This document shows positions 27,237 to 37,522 of a stretch of DNA of 64,000 bases, one piece after another. The notes beneath the pieces were generated by a model. The model made no database searches and was not told the origin of the DNA. It saw only the letters and a list, made by a program, of their open reading frames with translations. The stretch is from positions 1-64,000 of the forward strand of contig NZ_WBOL01000005.1 of NCBI RefSeq assembly GCF_008973715.1, in the 5' to 3' direction. The number at the start of each line of letters is the position of its first letter. The stretch's first letter is position 1. Source of the DNA: Nitrincola schmidtii. Its GTDB lineage: Bacteria > Pseudomonadota > Gammaproteobacteria > Pseudomonadales > Balneatricaceae. The position numbers were made by a program, and so were the translations under genes.

Positions 27237-30072
27237 ACATGCTAGCAATACGTTGTTGTTGATCCCTTAGACGTAAAGCAGACGATTGCATTTCGCTTAG
27301 CTTAGCGCGTTCTTTCTCGACCACATCAGCAGGGGCTTTGCTAACAAATCCTGGATTTGATAGTTTTCCATCCAAACGAGTAATCTCTTTGTCCAGCTTA
27401 TCCAGCTCTTTTTGTAAGCGAGCCAATTCTGCATCTTTATCTATGATGCCAGCCATCGGAACAAGAATTTCCATCTGACTCACCAGGCCAGTGGCTGACA
27501 TAGGTGCTTCTTCACCTTCAGCTAGCAGATCGATTTGTTCTAGCTTAGCCAGCTTGTTCAGAAGAATACGTGTTTCTTCTAAGCGGCGCTGATCTTCACT
27601 GCTGGCGTTGCGCAGCAATACCTTGATCTCTTTGGCAGGTGACAGATTCATTTCACCGCGAATATTTCGAATCGCCAGCATCACAGCTTTTAGCCATTCG
27701 ATATCAGCATTGGCTTGAGCATCGATTTTATCGACCTCTGCTTGAGGATAGGCGTGCAGCATGATGGTATCACCTTGCTTGCCAGCTAAAGGTGCTACTT
27801 TTTGCCAGATCTCTTCGGTGATGTAAGGCATTAATGGATGTGCTAGACGCAAGATCGCTTCTAACACTCTGACGAGTGTGCGACGAGTTCCACGCAGGCG
27901 CTCAGGTGATGCGTGATCATCCCAGAGTACGGGCTTTGACAGTTCCAGATACCAGTCACAATATTCATTCCAGACGAATTCATAAAGTGTATTGGCTAAC
28001 AGGTCAAAGCGATACTCGGCAAAGTGTTTGTCGATTTGAGCTTCCGTCTCTTGCAAGCGAGAAATGATCCAGCGATCAGCGAGCGTCAAATCAACCGCTT
28101 CACCATGAATACCACAGTCTTGCTCTTCTGTGTTCATCAACACATAGCGGGCTGCGTTCCAGAGTTTGTTGCAGAAGTTGCGATAGCCCTCCATGCGATT
28201 CATGTCGAATTTAATATCACGACCGGTGGAAGCCAGCGACAAGAAAGTAAAACGTAACGCATCGGTACCGTAGGCATCGATACCTTCAGGGAAGTGTTTA
28301 CGAGTTTGGTTTTCAATTTTCTTGGCCAGTTGCGGCTGCATCATATTGCCGGTGCGTTTATTCACCAGCGTTTCCAGATCAATGCCGTCAATCAGATCGA
28401 GTGGATCAAGAACGTTACCTTTGGATTTAGACATTTTCTGCCCATCCTGATCACGCACGAGTCCATGGACATAGACTTTCTTGAAAGGCACTTGATCGGT
28501 AAATTTCAAGGTGAACATAATCATTCTGGCAACCCAGAAGAAAATGATATCAAACCCTGTCACTAGCACACTGCTAGGATGGAAGGTTTTTAGTTCCGGC
28601 GTGTCTTCAGGCCAGCCCAAGGTGCCAAAGGTCCAAAGCGCAGATGAGAACCACGTATCGAGTACATCATTATCCTGAGTTAACGGCAGGTCATGACTGA
28701 GTTTATACTTTTCGCGTGCTTCTGCTTCGGTGCGAGCAACATAAACATTGCCACAATCATCATACCAAGCAGGAATCCGGTGACCCCACCAGAGTTGACG
28801 CGAAATGCACCAGTCCTGAAGATCGCGCATCCACGCGAAATACATATTTTCATACTGCTTGGGTACGAACTGAATATCGCCATTTTCAACGGCTTCAATA
28901 GCCGGTTTCGCTAGGTCAGCGACTGCCACAAACCACTGGTCTGTTAATAAAGGTTCGATGACAACACCGGATCTATCGCCATAAGGCACTTTTAAGGCGT
29001 GATCTTCAATTTTTTCAAGCAGGCCGTTAGCTTCAAACTCGGCAACAATTTGTTTGCGCGCATCAAAGCGATCCAGACTCAGATAATTTTCCGGTAAACG
29101 GTCATCCAGTTCCGCATTGGCTGAGCCATCGGTATTGTAGATTTCGGCACGAGTTAAAATAGCACCGTTAGGATCGAGGATATTGATCATCGGCAGCTGG
29201 TGGCGTTTGCCTACTTCATAGTCATTGAAGTCATGGGCCGGGGTGATTTTTACACAGCCACTGCCAAAGTCTGCCTCTACATAGTCATCAGCAATAATCG
29301 GAATGCGACGACCGACCAGTGGTAATTCAATGAATTTGCCAACCAAGTGAGTGTATCGGCTGTCTGTTGGATTAACCGCAACTGCGGTATCACCGAGCAT
29401 GGTTTCTGGGCGCGTCGTGGCAACAACGATATAGTCTTTACCATCAGCTGTTTTTGCGCCATCGGCTAGGGGATAGCGGAAGTGCCATAGGTATCCGCTT
29501 TGGTCTTTATTTTCAACTTCCAGATCAGAGATCGCGGTATGGAGCTTGCAATCCCAGTTAACCAGACGCTTGCCGCGATAAATTAGCTTGTCATCGTAAA
29601 GACGGATAAACACTTCTTGAACGGCTTTATAGAAACCATCATCCATGGTGAAGCGCTCACGGCTCCAGTCGATCGATGATCCCATGCGTCTAAGTTGGCG
29701 AGTAATCGTACCGCCGGATTCTTCTTTCCATTCCCAGATCTTTTCGATAAACGCATCGCGTCCTAAATCATGACGCGTTTTACCTTCTTCAGCGGCTACT
29801 TTTCGTTCAACCAGCATCTGCGTTGCGATACCGGCATGATCCGTTCCCGCTTGCCACAGGGTATTTTTGCCGAGCATACGCTGGTGACGGATTAAACTAT
29901 CCATGATGGTATCTTGGAAAGCGTGGCCCATGTGTAAGCTGCCGGTGACATTGGGGGGTGGAATCATGATGCTATAGGCATCGCCCTGTCCTGACGGCTT
30001 GAAGTATCCGCTTTGTTCCCATTTGTCGTACCAAGTACGTTCGATTTCATGTGGCTGATAGGTTTTATCCAT
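27235..30072 (-). CDS. valS: Valyl-tRNA synthetase
   Basis: This 945-aa class I aminoacyl-tRNA synthetase charges tRNA-Val. HIGH-type motif [12 protein letters not shown] near 43, KMSKSKGN near 555, the editing domain with [10 protein letters not shown], and a C-terminal coiled-coil arm ([18 protein letters not shown]). The frame opens at a TTG (30087), but the ATG at 30072 gives the usual [11 protein letters not shown] start. holC and pepA lie upstream on the same strand, the common pepA-holC-valS order of gammaproteobacteria. Confidence 0.97.
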   Translation of the reverse strand: MDKTYQPHEIERTWYDKWEQSGYFKPSGQGDAYSIMIPPPNVTGSLHMGHAFQDTIMDSLIRHQRMLGKNTLWQAGTDHAGIATQMLVERKVAAEEGKTRHDLGRDAFIEKIWEWKEESGGTITRQLRRMGSSIDWSRERFTMDDGFYKAVQEVFIRLYDDKLIYRGKRLVNWDCKLHTAISDLEVENKDQSGYLWHFRYPLADGAKTADGKDYIVVATTRPETMLGDTAVAVNPTDSRYTHLVGKFIELPLVGRRIPIIADDYVEADFGSGCVKITPAHDFNDYEVGKRHQLPMINILDPNGAILTRAEIYNTDGSANAELDDRLPENYLSLDRFDARKQIVAEFEANGLLEKIEDHALKVPYGDRSGVVIEPLLTDQWFVAVADLAKPAIEAVENGDIQFVPKQYENMYFAWMRDLQDWCISRQLWWGHRIPAWYDDCGNVYVARTEAEAREKYKLSHDLPLTQDNDVLDTWFSSALWTFGTLGWPEDTPELKTFHPSSVLVTGFDIIFFWVARMIMFTLKFTDQVPFKKVYVHGLVRDQDGQKMSKSKGNVLDPLDLIDGIDLETLVNKRTGNMMQPQLAKKIENQTRKHFPEGIDAYGTDALRFTFLSLASTGRDIKFDMNRMEGYRNFCNKLWNAARYVLMNTEEQDCGIHGEAVDLTLADRWIISRLQETEAQIDKHFAEYRFDLLANTLYEFVWNEYCDWYLELSKPVLWDDHASPERLRGTRRTLVRVLEAILRLAHPLMPYITEEIWQKVAPLAGKQGDTIMLHAYPQAEVDKIDAQANADIEWLKAVMLAIRNIRGEMNLSPAKEIKVLLRNASSEDQRRLEETRILLNKLAKLEQIDLLAEGEEAPMSATGLVSQMEILVPMAGIIDKDAELARLQKELDKLDKEITRLDGKLSNPGFVSKAPADVVEKERAKLSEMQSSALRLRDQQQRIASM

Positions 30073-30198
30073 GCTTATCTCGGTCAATGTGATTTGGGAC
30101 TGGGAAGTGATTGCTCTGCGTGAAATCGCAAGGCTTCCAGAAAACCCGATATTATAACGGTTGAAGTCAGGAGGGTGTAGGGTTGTCGTAAATTAGAT

Positions 30199-30636
30199 TT
30201 ACCGAGATCGCTGGCGCATATCCGTTCGGTGCATTTCATAGCCTAACTCTCGACACCTTGCATAGTTCTGTCTTGAAACTTGCAGCAATTCGGGTTCTTG
30301 AATCACTACCTCAGCAATGCGAGTAAACTCAAATGCAACCTCAGGTAATTTGTTGGCAGCATTAATGATTAGCTCTCGATGACTTGGTAGCTGGTCAGCA
30401 TAACCAATACTGATCGGTGCTACGGGTTCAGTGCCAATCAAATAATGCGGTAAGAAGCTTTCCTCAGGGAAACTCCAAAGAAGTCGATCTAGGCGTTCAG
30501 CTTGAGCGGGGTGCTCAGTGAAAATGAATACACTGAGCTGTTGCTGCAGAGCCTTTTCACAGACTCTGCAGATAAACCGCATTCGGCTGTCATCATCTGC
30601 TTGCGGCAGAATGTAATAATCAGCTCGACGAGACAT
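30199..30636 (-). CDS. holC: DNA polymerase III chi subunit HolC
   Basis: A 145-aa chi subunit, which links the clamp loader to single-strand binding protein at the replication fork. Features match HolC: ADYYILPQ at the start, FICRVCEKALQQQLSVFIFTE, DRLLWSFPEESFLPHYL. Its ATG overlaps the pepA stop codon by one base (TGATG), so it is translationally coupled to pepA. Confidence 0.9.
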   Translation of the reverse strand: MSRRADYYILPQADDDSRMRFICRVCEKALQQQLSVFIFTEHPAQAERLDRLLWSFPEESFLPHYLIGTEPVAPISIGYADQLPSHRELIINAANKLPEVAFEFTRIAEVVIQEPELLQVSRQNYARCRELGYEMHRTDMRQRSR

Positions 30637-32159
30637 CAGTGGTGATGATGTTCAGCTTCAGATGTTTCAACCAGCTCTGCTTGATCGATCAGATATTGAC
30701 AGAGTAACGAAACGCAGCGACCAGTGGCGCCTTTCTCTTTTCCAGCACTGTTCCATGCCGTACCGGCAATATCCAAGTGTGCCCAAGGGTATTGTTTGGT
30801 AAAGCGCGATAGGAAACAAGCCGCAGTAATGGTTCCAGCCGAGCGACCCCCAATGTTGCCCATGTCGGCAAAATTACTATCAAGCAATTCTTGGTATTCA
30901 TCCCACAACGGCAGTGGCCATGCACGATCGGATGCGTAGTCACCTGCTTTCAATAAAGATTCTGCCAATGATTCATTATTTGAAAGTAGGCCGCTGGCGT
31001 GATGTCCCAGTGCAATAATGCATGCACCAGTTAGGGTGGCAACATCGATAACGCTGGCAGGCTTGAAGCGTTCAACATAGGTCAGCGCATCGCACAAGAC
31101 TAAACGACCTTCAGCATCGGTATTCAAAATTTCCACGGTTTGACCTGACATGGTAGTCACCACATCACCGGGTTTAGTCGCTTGGCTACCGGGCATGTTT
31201 TCAGCGGCAGCAACGACAGCCGTGACATTGATCGGTAACTGCATTTCCGCAACTGATTCAATCGCGCCAATTACGCTAGCGGCGCCACACATATCGAACT
31301 TCATTTCGTCCATGCCAGCACCTGGCTTTAAGCTGATGCCACCCGTATCAAAGGTGATACCTTTGCCGACGAGTACGTGAGGCGCTTCATCTTTTTTGCC
31401 ACCACGATATTCGATGATAATAAGCTTTGAAGGTTGAGCACTGCCACGACCCACAGATAAAAGGCTGTGCATGCCGAGCTTTTCCATTTTTTCTTCATCA
31501 AGTACTTTGACTTTTAACGAATCAAACTCTTCAGCGAGTGCTTTAGCTTTATCCGCAAGATAGGTTGGTGTGCAAATGTTGCCGGGCAGATTGCCAAGCT
31601 CTCTTGCAGCATTAACACCGTTCGCAATGGCAACACCATCAAGTAAAGCACTTTCACCTAGTTCTATCTCTTCATCATTCAGAACAATGGCATATTGCTC
31701 TAATGCAAGAGGGTCGGCTTTTTTACTTTTAGTGGTGTCATATTGATAAAAGTCGGCCGATGTCCACTCAGTTAATAAGCGTGTTTGACGATAAGGGTCA
31801 GAGTGGTCACTGGCTAAACCATCCAACGCTACCGCAACACTTTTCAGTTTTAATTTGCTGATGGTTTGATTGATGCCCTTGACCAGTTTGCGGTAATGAC
31901 GATCTTTACGTTCATCCGGCTTTCCAAGACCCACCACTAATAAACGAGGTGAGGTGAGTCCGGGTAAATTGCGCAGAAGATGTTGATCTCCGGCTGCACC
32001 TGAAAAATCTCCTGAATTGATCAGCCCTTTGATAGCACCCTGAGTTACTTCATCCAATTTTGCGGCGGTTGGGCTAAGTTTTCCTTCCGCTTCAACACCC
32101 ACTACTAAGCATTCAGTGGTAATTTTTTCTGCTGCGTCACCGAGAATTTCAAAAAACAT
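30636..32159 (-). CDS. pepA: Leucyl aminopeptidase PepA
   Basis: A 507-aa M17 dimetal aminopeptidase, also known in E. coli as a DNA-binding recombination and regulatory factor. The active-site stretch is intact: VGKGITFDTGGISLKPG, then NTDAEGRLVLCDAL. The frame opens at 32183, but the ATG at 32159 has GGAG just upstream and gives the canonical MFFEILGDAA start. The natural C-terminus ends in four histidines (AEHHHH). It is divergent from lptF. Confidence 0.95.
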   Translation of the reverse strand: MFFEILGDAAEKITTECLVVGVEAEGKLSPTAAKLDEVTQGAIKGLINSGDFSGAAGDQHLLRNLPGLTSPRLLVVGLGKPDERKDRHYRKLVKGINQTISKLKLKSVAVALDGLASDHSDPYRQTRLLTEWTSADFYQYDTTKSKKADPLALEQYAIVLNDEEIELGESALLDGVAIANGVNAARELGNLPGNICTPTYLADKAKALAEEFDSLKVKVLDEEKMEKLGMHSLLSVGRGSAQPSKLIIIEYRGGKKDEAPHVLVGKGITFDTGGISLKPGAGMDEMKFDMCGAASVIGAIESVAEMQLPINVTAVVAAAENMPGSQATKPGDVVTTMSGQTVEILNTDAEGRLVLCDALTYVERFKPASVIDVATLTGACIIALGHHASGLLSNNESLAESLLKAGDYASDRAWPLPLWDEYQELLDSNFADMGNIGGRSAGTITAACFLSRFTKQYPWAHLDIAGTAWNSAGKEKGATGRCVSLLCQYLIDQAELVETSEAEHHHH

Positions 32160-32256
32160 GAGCACTCCAAAGAAGACTTTCAATAGCGATTAGGTAATAA
32201 TGACACTATAAACCATTTTCATCCTTCGAAACCATGTTGGTGACTAGGATTCTGCG

Positions 32257-33363
32257 TTGATTATATTTCGTTACATTACTCGTGAAGTGCTAGCAAGCAC
32301 CTTAGCTGTCACCGCGGTACTGATGTTAATCATCACTAGCGCCAGACTGATTAAGTATTTATCTGATGCTGCTGCTGGAAAGCTAGAGGCAGGCGCTGTG
32401 TTGCTGGTGCTATTCTACCGTATGCCAGGATTTCTTGAATTGTTGCTTCCGTTAGGGCTTTTTTTAGGAATATTGCTCGCTTATGGTCGTTTATGTTTAG
32501 ACAGTGAAATGGTGGTGCTAAGAGCAACTGGCTTTAGTGATCATCGTTTGCTGCGATACGCTTACGGGCCAAGCGTGTTTATTGGTCTTTTGGTGATGTT
32601 GCTCAGTCTTTGGCTGACGCCTTTGGGATTGCAAAAAGCAGAGCAGCTTTTAGCCGCACAAGATGCTAGAAGTGAGTTAGAACTGGTAACGCCTGGGCGT
32701 TTTTTATCTCAATCTTCTGGTCAAGTGACCTATGCCGAAGCGGTAGCGGGTGATCAATTAAAGCAGGTTTTTTTATCGCGACGCGGCGATGATGGTCGAC
32801 CCAATATTTTGATTGCTGAAGCCGCTGAACGACGACTCTTTCCAGAAGCTCAGCAACGTTTTTTAGTGCTCTTAAATGGCTATCGTTATGATGGACGTCC
32901 TGGCGAGAAAGAGATCACTCGTATTCGCTATAGCGAATACGGTGTTCAACTAGAAGAGCCTGAATTAGCTGCTGAAATACGTGAAATCGATGCTAAACCA
33001 ACCGCTATGCTGTTAGCGTCAGATAATGTTCGTGATAGAGCAGCGTTGCATTGGCGTTTTGCATTACCGGCTTTGGTTTTGGTGGTTGCGCTCTTAGCTG
33101 TGCCTTTGAGTTATACCAATCCTCGTCAAGGACGTTTCGCAAAGTTGATTCCCTCTATTTTGCTTTATTTGCTCTATATGGCTTTCCTAACCACTGCTCG
33201 TTCCAACGTTGAATCGGGTGCTTCGCCGTTGCAGCTTTGGTCGGTTCATCTTCTGTTCTTAGGGGTGGCTGTTAATCTGCTTTATTTAGGTGATTATTGG
33301 CGACGAGCATATGGTTTTCTAATATCCCTCTGGCGCAGAGTGTTTAACAAGGCAATTGCATGA
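32257..33363 (+). CDS. lptF: LPS export permease LptF
   Basis: This 368-aa inner-membrane subunit of the LptB2FG ABC transporter extracts lipopolysaccharide and passes it to the Lpt bridge. The N-terminal MIIFRYITREVLAS-type sequence is typical, followed by six helices with a periplasmic beta-jellyroll domain between helices 3 and 4. The start is TTG (32257), because no in-frame ATG gives the conserved N-terminus; the ribosome site is weak. The stop overlaps lptG by four bases. Confidence 0.94.
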   Translation: MIIFRYITREVLASTLAVTAVLMLIITSARLIKYLSDAAAGKLEAGAVLLVLFYRMPGFLELLLPLGLFLGILLAYGRLCLDSEMVVLRATGFSDHRLLRYAYGPSVFIGLLVMLLSLWLTPLGLQKAEQLLAAQDARSELELVTPGRFLSQSSGQVTYAEAVAGDQLKQVFLSRRGDDGRPNILIAEAAERRLFPEAQQRFLVLLNGYRYDGRPGEKEITRIRYSEYGVQLEEPELAAEIREIDAKPTAMLLASDNVRDRAALHWRFALPALVLVVALLAVPLSYTNPRQGRFAKLIPSILLYLLYMAFLTTARSNVESGASPLQLWSVHLLFLGVAVNLLYLGDYWRRAYGFLISLWRRVFNKAIA

Positions 33364-34418
33364 CAGTCTTAGAGCGATATATCTTTCGTCAAGTATTTCA
33401 GTCAGTAATGGTCGTGTTGCTGGTCATTTTGGGTCTTGATGTACTGATCGCCTTTCTTGATCAAATGAGTAACCTTAACGATCACTACACCCTAGCGGGT
33501 GCGGTTCATTATGTTACTTGGACCATGCCTCGTCGTCTTTACGAATATGTGCCGTTAGGTACCTTGGTGGGTGTGATGATTGGTCTTGGGATGATGGCGT
33601 CGCAAAGCGAGTTAACCGTGATGCGAGCGGCTGGCGTCTCGACAGGTCGTATATTGATGACGGTTTTTAAGCCAGTAATGTTAATGGCTGTTTTAGGTCT
33701 CGTCTTAGGACAATTTATTGCGCCGGTCACTGAGCAGCGAGCTCAAAGCGTCAGAGCGATTGCGATGGCAGGTGGTGGAAGTTACTCCGCTAGCGGCGTT
33801 TGGCATAAAGAAGGTAACACCTTTATTTTTATTAACGCCGTTGAAAGCGGTGAAAAAATTCACGGTGTCACTCGCTATGAGTTTGCCGATGATTTACAGA
33901 TGGTGCGCAGTAGCTTTGCACGTTTAGGTGAATATCATGATGGCGCCTGGACGTTACAAAATGTAACGGAAACGCGAATTTTGGATGAGCAAACGCAGAC
34001 ACAGCGTTTGTCTGAAGAGCGCTGGAGCAGTGGTCTAACACCGGAGCTTTTGTCAATTGTGGTGGTGGAGCCTGTAGATCTGTCGATCACTGGGCTGTGG
34101 GATTATTCTGCGTATCTAAAGCAGCAAGGGGTTAGTGCAGATGTTTACCTACAAGCTTTTTGGGCTAAACTGTTGCAGCCATTATCAATTGCAGCATTAG
34201 TACTGGTCGGTATCTCTTTCGTATTTGGGCCACTGAGAAGTGTGCCTATTGGGCAGCGAATTGTGACCGGTGTTATTTTAGGTGTGGTGTTTAAGTTTGC
34301 TCAGGATCTGTTAGGGCCAGCAAGTAGTGTTTATGGTTTTCCACCACTGTTAGCAACATTGTTGCCAATTTTGTTTTGTGCCTTGGGTGGCATCTATCTA
34401 TTGAAACGTGCCGGTTAA
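33360..34418 (+). CDS. lptG: LPS export permease LptG
   Basis: The 352-aa partner of LptF in LptB2FG: six membrane helices with a periplasmic domain, conserved LERYIFRQVFQSV at the N-terminus and QSELTVMRAAGVS in the coupling region. It starts inside lptF (ATGA overlap), as expected for a heterodimer made in equal amounts. It is convergent with the RDD gene, only 3 bp apart, with no visible terminator. Confidence 0.95.
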   Translation: MTVLERYIFRQVFQSVMVVLLVILGLDVLIAFLDQMSNLNDHYTLAGAVHYVTWTMPRRLYEYVPLGTLVGVMIGLGMMASQSELTVMRAAGVSTGRILMTVFKPVMLMAVLGLVLGQFIAPVTEQRAQSVRAIAMAGGGSYSASGVWHKEGNTFIFINAVESGEKIHGVTRYEFADDLQMVRSSFARLGEYHDGAWTLQNVTETRILDEQTQTQRLSEERWSSGLTPELLSIVVVEPVDLSITGLWDYSAYLKQQGVSADVYLQAFWAKLLQPLSIAALVLVGISFVFGPLRSVPIGQRIVTGVILGVVFKFAQDLLGPASSVYGFPPLLATLLPILFCALGGIYLLKRAG

Positions 34419-34421
34419 CGA

Positions 34422-34877
34422 TTAATCGTCAACTGGCTTGGTTTTCGGCAATTGAACCACACAGGTTTCAGACCATTTATCGTGCCATGCTAGACGTTCA
34501 TCACTAAAAAGAACCCAGATATATCCTAATCCGAATGGAATCCAAGACAATATCGACAGCATGAAGCGCATTAAAGATCGACTCCAGCTAAGTTTATAGC
34601 CATCCAGTGTTTGAACTCGGATCCGCCAAGCCTGCATTCCTAATGTTTGACCATTTCGTGTCCAGAAGAAACCAAAAAATAGAAAGGTAATGATAAACAG
34701 GCTGGTGTTGAATAAAGGGCCTTCAACCGCCTCACCATCATTCAGCGCAACGGCAGCGAAACCGGTAATCATCCAAATGGCAACAATCAGCATCAGATCA
34801 TAGGTCATGGCTAAAATCCGTTTACCAAAAGATGCTGGACGAGTATCTGGGATTTCTGTTCGAAAGGCGCGCTTCAT
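34422..34877 (-). CDS. RDD-family membrane protein
   Basis: A 151-aa inner-membrane protein of the RDD family with three or four hydrophobic segments. The name-giving residues are present as KRILAMTYDLMLI and FWTRNGQTLGMQAWRIRVQ. Function is unknown; some family members transport ions or compatible solutes. The ATG at 34877 has an AGG nine bases upstream and is preferred over the TTG at 34880. Confidence 0.85.
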   Translation of the reverse strand: MKRAFRTEIPDTRPASFGKRILAMTYDLMLIVAIWMITGFAAVALNDGEAVEGPLFNTSLFIITFLFFGFFWTRNGQTLGMQAWRIRVQTLDGYKLSWSRSLMRFMLSILSWIPFGLGYIWVLFSDERLAWHDKWSETCVVQLPKTKPVDD

Positions 34878-34922
34878 CAAATCATACCTGAATAACTTAA
34901 TGGAATTGGAAATAGAGAGCGT

Positions 34923-34945
34923 GACCCCTCAGCCTTGCTGAGGGG
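34923..34945 (-). terminator. Hairpin downstream of the SEL1 gene
   Basis: CCCCTCAGC/GCTGAGGGG with a short loop lies between the SEL1 stop and the RDD start on the minus strand. The following sequence is only moderately T-rich, so termination may be partial. Confidence 0.5.
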
Positions 34946-34957
34946 AAGGTCACTGAT

Positions 34958-35758
34958 TTACTGTGAAATATAACGCTCTTTATAGCGTTCAGCTAAGGAT
35001 TTGGCTGTTTCGATTTCTTCTTCATTTAACTTAAGAAGTAATCTGTCAGCGATGGGTCTTGCCGTTTGATCACCCAGGTCAGCCGCGTTTTTCAACCAGG
35101 CATAAGCAATGATATCAGTGTTATAACTATCGTCTTGACCGTGAGCAGTTGCATAAAGTGTACCCAAGAAGAACAGTGATTGTGTGTATCCACGTTCGGC
35201 TGCTTTACGATACCATTCTTCGGCAATAGCGTAATCCTGTTCTACACCGCTACCAAAATTGTAGCTGCGACCTAAGTTATGCCAAGCAGACAGTTCGCCT
35301 TGTTCGGCAGCACGTTGGAACCATTGGTAAGCAGCGTCTTTATCTCGCTCAACACCTTGACCAAACTCCAACATTTCACCGATACGGTTCTGCGCTTCGG
35401 CATTGCCAGCTTTAGCGATCGGCATAAGGCGCGAAAACTCTTGAGCAAAGGCTTTGTTTTGTAATGCACGAAGACTGGTAATGCTGTCTAAGTGTCCTTG
35501 GTTAGCACCTTGGCGATATAGGCGAGCAGCCTCTTCTTCATCTGCATTAACACCTAAGCCTTGCTCGTACATTTGTCCGAGTAAGTTACTGGCATCTGCA
35601 TTACCTTCTCGCGCGAGGGGGCGAAGCTGATCTAATGCGACTGCGTAGTTTTGTGATTCAATTGCGCTTCTTGCGTCCTGCACCGTGTTTGCAGAAACAG
35701 CTCCCATTTGCAGTGTCAGCAGGAGGCCTGCTGTTGCTAGGAATGTTGATTTTTTCAT
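34958..35758 (-). CDS. SEL1-like repeat protein, exported
   Basis: A 266-aa periplasmic protein: signal peptide (MKKSTFLATAGLLLTLQMG, cleavage near VSA) followed by about six SEL1/TPR-like helical repeats, for example ASNLLGQMYEQGLGVNADEEEAARLYRQGA and its copies in shorter form. Such proteins act as adaptors for protein contacts. The start is the ATG at 35758, nine bases after AGAAGG; the frame's earlier codon at 35779 lacks a ribosome site. Specific function is unknown. Confidence 0.85.
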   Translation of the reverse strand: MKKSTFLATAGLLLTLQMGAVSANTVQDARSAIESQNYAVALDQLRPLAREGNADASNLLGQMYEQGLGVNADEEEAARLYRQGANQGHLDSITSLRALQNKAFAQEFSRLMPIAKAGNAEAQNRIGEMLEFGQGVERDKDAAYQWFQRAAEQGELSAWHNLGRSYNFGSGVEQDYAIAEEWYRKAAERGYTQSLFFLGTLYATAHGQDDSYNTDIIAYAWLKNAADLGDQTARPIADRLLLKLNEEEIETAKSLAERYKERYISQ

Positions 35759-35985
35759 TAAAACTAACCTTCTATTCATAACTGGATTATGAGCTGTGTT
35801 AAGTTGTTTTGGAACAATTTAACGTCTTTGTAGCAGCGAAGCTCTGCCGGTACTGACGCAGAGAAGAGTGTTTTTATTAGTTAAAATGAATAGTACCAAA
35901 AAAAGCGATCTACGACACCGTGCAAGTTTACGCAATATGCATCGAGTTAGAGCTGATTTGTGTCATGACTTGCATGAAAAAAGTC

Positions 35986-35991
35986 TATAAT
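35986..35991 (+). promoter_or_regulatory. -10 element upstream of phasin gene
   Basis: A perfect TATAAT lies 52 bp before the phasin start. No good -35 hexamer is found at the usual spacing (best is TGTCAT, 19 bp away). The remainder of this 280-bp intergenic region shows only a weak CTCTGC/GCAGAG hairpin near 35850. Confidence 0.4.
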
Positions 35992-36043
35992 GACGTTACA
36001 CTTAGTATTATTGTGGAAAAAATTATCTGCTAAGGAGTAGACA

Positions 36044-36373
36044 ATGTTTCAGGATATGACCAAACACATGACCGATTCAATGGAGCCTTTCAAAGACTTC
36101 GTTAACATTCAAACCCGTATGTTGGAAGACCTAACTCGCCATCAAATGGACTGTACTAAGGCTTGTTTAGAAGCAACCATGCAGCAAACCAAGCAACTGC
36201 AGCAATGTAAAACTCCTGTTGATCTAATGGAGTTGCAGCAGGCATACGCAAAAGAGTTAGAAAAAACGTTGCGTTCAGCTAATGAACAAAATATGAAAGC
36301 CTTAAGCGATGCTCGTGAGGCAATGGAAAAATTGGCTAAAGGTTCTTTAGATAAGGCGACTGGTAAAAAGTAA
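36044..36373 (+). CDS. Phasin-family protein
   Basis: A 109-aa, wholly helical protein of the phasin family (FQDMTKHMTDSMEPFKDFVN, then LQQAYAKELEKTLRSANEQNM), which coats polyhydroxyalkanoate granules or acts as a small chaperone-like protein. AAGGAG precedes the ATG. No PHA synthase is in the window. Its stop overlaps the flavodoxin start (TAATG), an unusual pairing. Confidence 0.82.
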   Translation: MFQDMTKHMTDSMEPFKDFVNIQTRMLEDLTRHQMDCTKACLEATMQQTKQLQQCKTPVDLMELQQAYAKELEKTLRSANEQNMKALSDAREAMEKLAKGSLDKATGKK

Positions 36374-36903
36374 TGATGTTAACGCAGGATCTGGACGTAG
36401 GAGTTTTTTATGCGAGCACGACAGGTAATACGGAACAGATTGCAGAAAAAATAGCACTGTTGCTAGGTCCTCAAGCTAGGTGTCACGATATTTCCAGTGA
36501 AGGGTTTTCAGAGCTTGAAAACTATTCTTGTGTGATCATGGGGATTCCCACATGGGATTTCGGTGAGTTGCAAGAAGACTGGGCGATGCATTGGGATGAT
36601 TTAAAAAAACATTCATTTAACGATGTTAAAGTCGCATTGTTTGGCCTTGGTGATCAAATTGGTTATGGCGAATGGTTTCAAGATGCCATGGGGCAGTTGC
36701 ATGATCAGCTTGCTACTTTAGGTGCGCAAATGATTGGTTACTGGCCTGTTGAAGGCTATGACTTCGAAGCCTCTAAGGCCTTAACTGAAGATGGTCAATG
36801 GTTTGTTGGATTGGCGCTTGACGAAGACGGTCAATCCAGTTTAACTGATGACAGAATTGAGAAATGGCTAAAAGAAGTTTGCAATGCGTTTGAAGCTGAG
36901 TAG
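36373..36903 (+). CDS. fldB: Flavodoxin FldB-type
   Basis: A 176-aa long-chain flavodoxin, a low-potential FMN electron carrier. The phosphate loop is YASTTGNTEQIAEKI. The stretches GIPTWDFGELQEDW, GLGDQIGYGEWFQDA and GYWPVEGYDFEASK resemble E. coli FldB more than FldA. It likely donates electrons to radical enzymes or in oxidative stress. The start overlaps the phasin stop by one base, so it is translated with phasin. Confidence 0.9.
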   Translation: MMLTQDLDVGVFYASTTGNTEQIAEKIALLLGPQARCHDISSEGFSELENYSCVIMGIPTWDFGELQEDWAMHWDDLKKHSFNDVKVALFGLGDQIGYGEWFQDAMGQLHDQLATLGAQMIGYWPVEGYDFEASKALTEDGQWFVGLALDEDGQSSLTDDRIEKWLKEVCNAFEAE

Positions 36904-36975
36904 ACTAGAAATTGATAAATTAGTCAGCACTGATATTTTGAGTGCGGTCTGTCAACGAAAAATAAGGATATAAAT

Positions 36976-37410
36976 ATGAAAAAACTAGCGCTTACTTGTT
37001 TAACGGCATCGTTACTGTTTGGTACTGGTATGGTGTTGGCTGATGCTGATGCTTCCATTGAGTATCGTCAATCCGTTTACAAAGTTGTTAAGTGGCATAT
37101 GGACTCGCTGGGTGCGATGGCTCGCGGTGATGCTGAGTTTGATGCTGATGCTGCACTTCATCACTCACGTCAAGTTCATGCCTTAAGCTTCATGGCGAAA
37201 GAGGGTTTTGGTGAAGGTACACAAGGTGGTGACGCTAAGCCAGAAATTTGGGCGAACTGGGATCAGTTCTCCGGTGGTATGGAAAAGTTTCAAGAAGTGA
37301 GTGGTGCCATGGTTGCTGCTGCTGAAGAGGGAACTCTGCAAGCTTTGCGTCCAGCCGTCGGACAAATGGGTCAAACTTGCCGTACCTGTCACGATAACTT
37401 CCGCAACTGA
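36976..37410 (+). CDS. Cytochrome c'
   Basis: A 144-aa periplasmic cytochrome of the class II (c') type: signal peptide ending near VLA-DADA, a four-helix bundle, and a single haem site CRTCH close to the C-terminus (about 136-140), as the family requires. Cytochromes c' bind NO and may protect against nitrosative stress. AAGGA lies before the ATG. A weak hairpin at 37439-37462 follows the gene. Confidence 0.92.
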   Translation: MKKLALTCLTASLLFGTGMVLADADASIEYRQSVYKVVKWHMDSLGAMARGDAEFDADAALHHSRQVHALSFMAKEGFGEGTQGGDAKPEIWANWDQFSGGMEKFQEVSGAMVAAAEEGTLQALRPAVGQMGQTCRTCHDNFRN

Positions 37411-37438
37411 TTTTCAAGATCAGCTTAAGTTAGAGAGT

Positions 37439-37462
37439 TTGAGGTCGCAATTGCGGCCTCAA
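37439..37462 (+). terminator. Hairpin after the cytochrome c' gene
   Basis: TTGAGGTCGC and GCGGCCTCAA pair (one wobble) around AATT. The U-tract behind it is short, so it may be a weak terminator. Confidence 0.45.
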
Positions 37463-37485
37463 TTGTTTAATCCCTGCTCAGAACA

Positions 37486-37514
37486 TTCAATCCCTTTCGC
37501 ATATCGGTTAGAAT
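37486..37514 (+). promoter_or_regulatory. Candidate promoter of prfB
   Basis: TTCAAT (37486-37491), 17-bp spacer, TAGAAT (37509-37514): a reasonable sigma-70 promoter about 65 bp before the prfB start. A perfect 14-bp tandem repeat follows in the leader. Confidence 0.5.
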
Positions 37515-37522
37515 AGTGCTCT

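Noticed and set aside
35840-35870. CTCTGC/GCAGAG hairpin upstream of the phasin gene
   Set aside because: Short stem, poor tail on either strand, no associated promoter; insufficient for an sRNA or terminator call.
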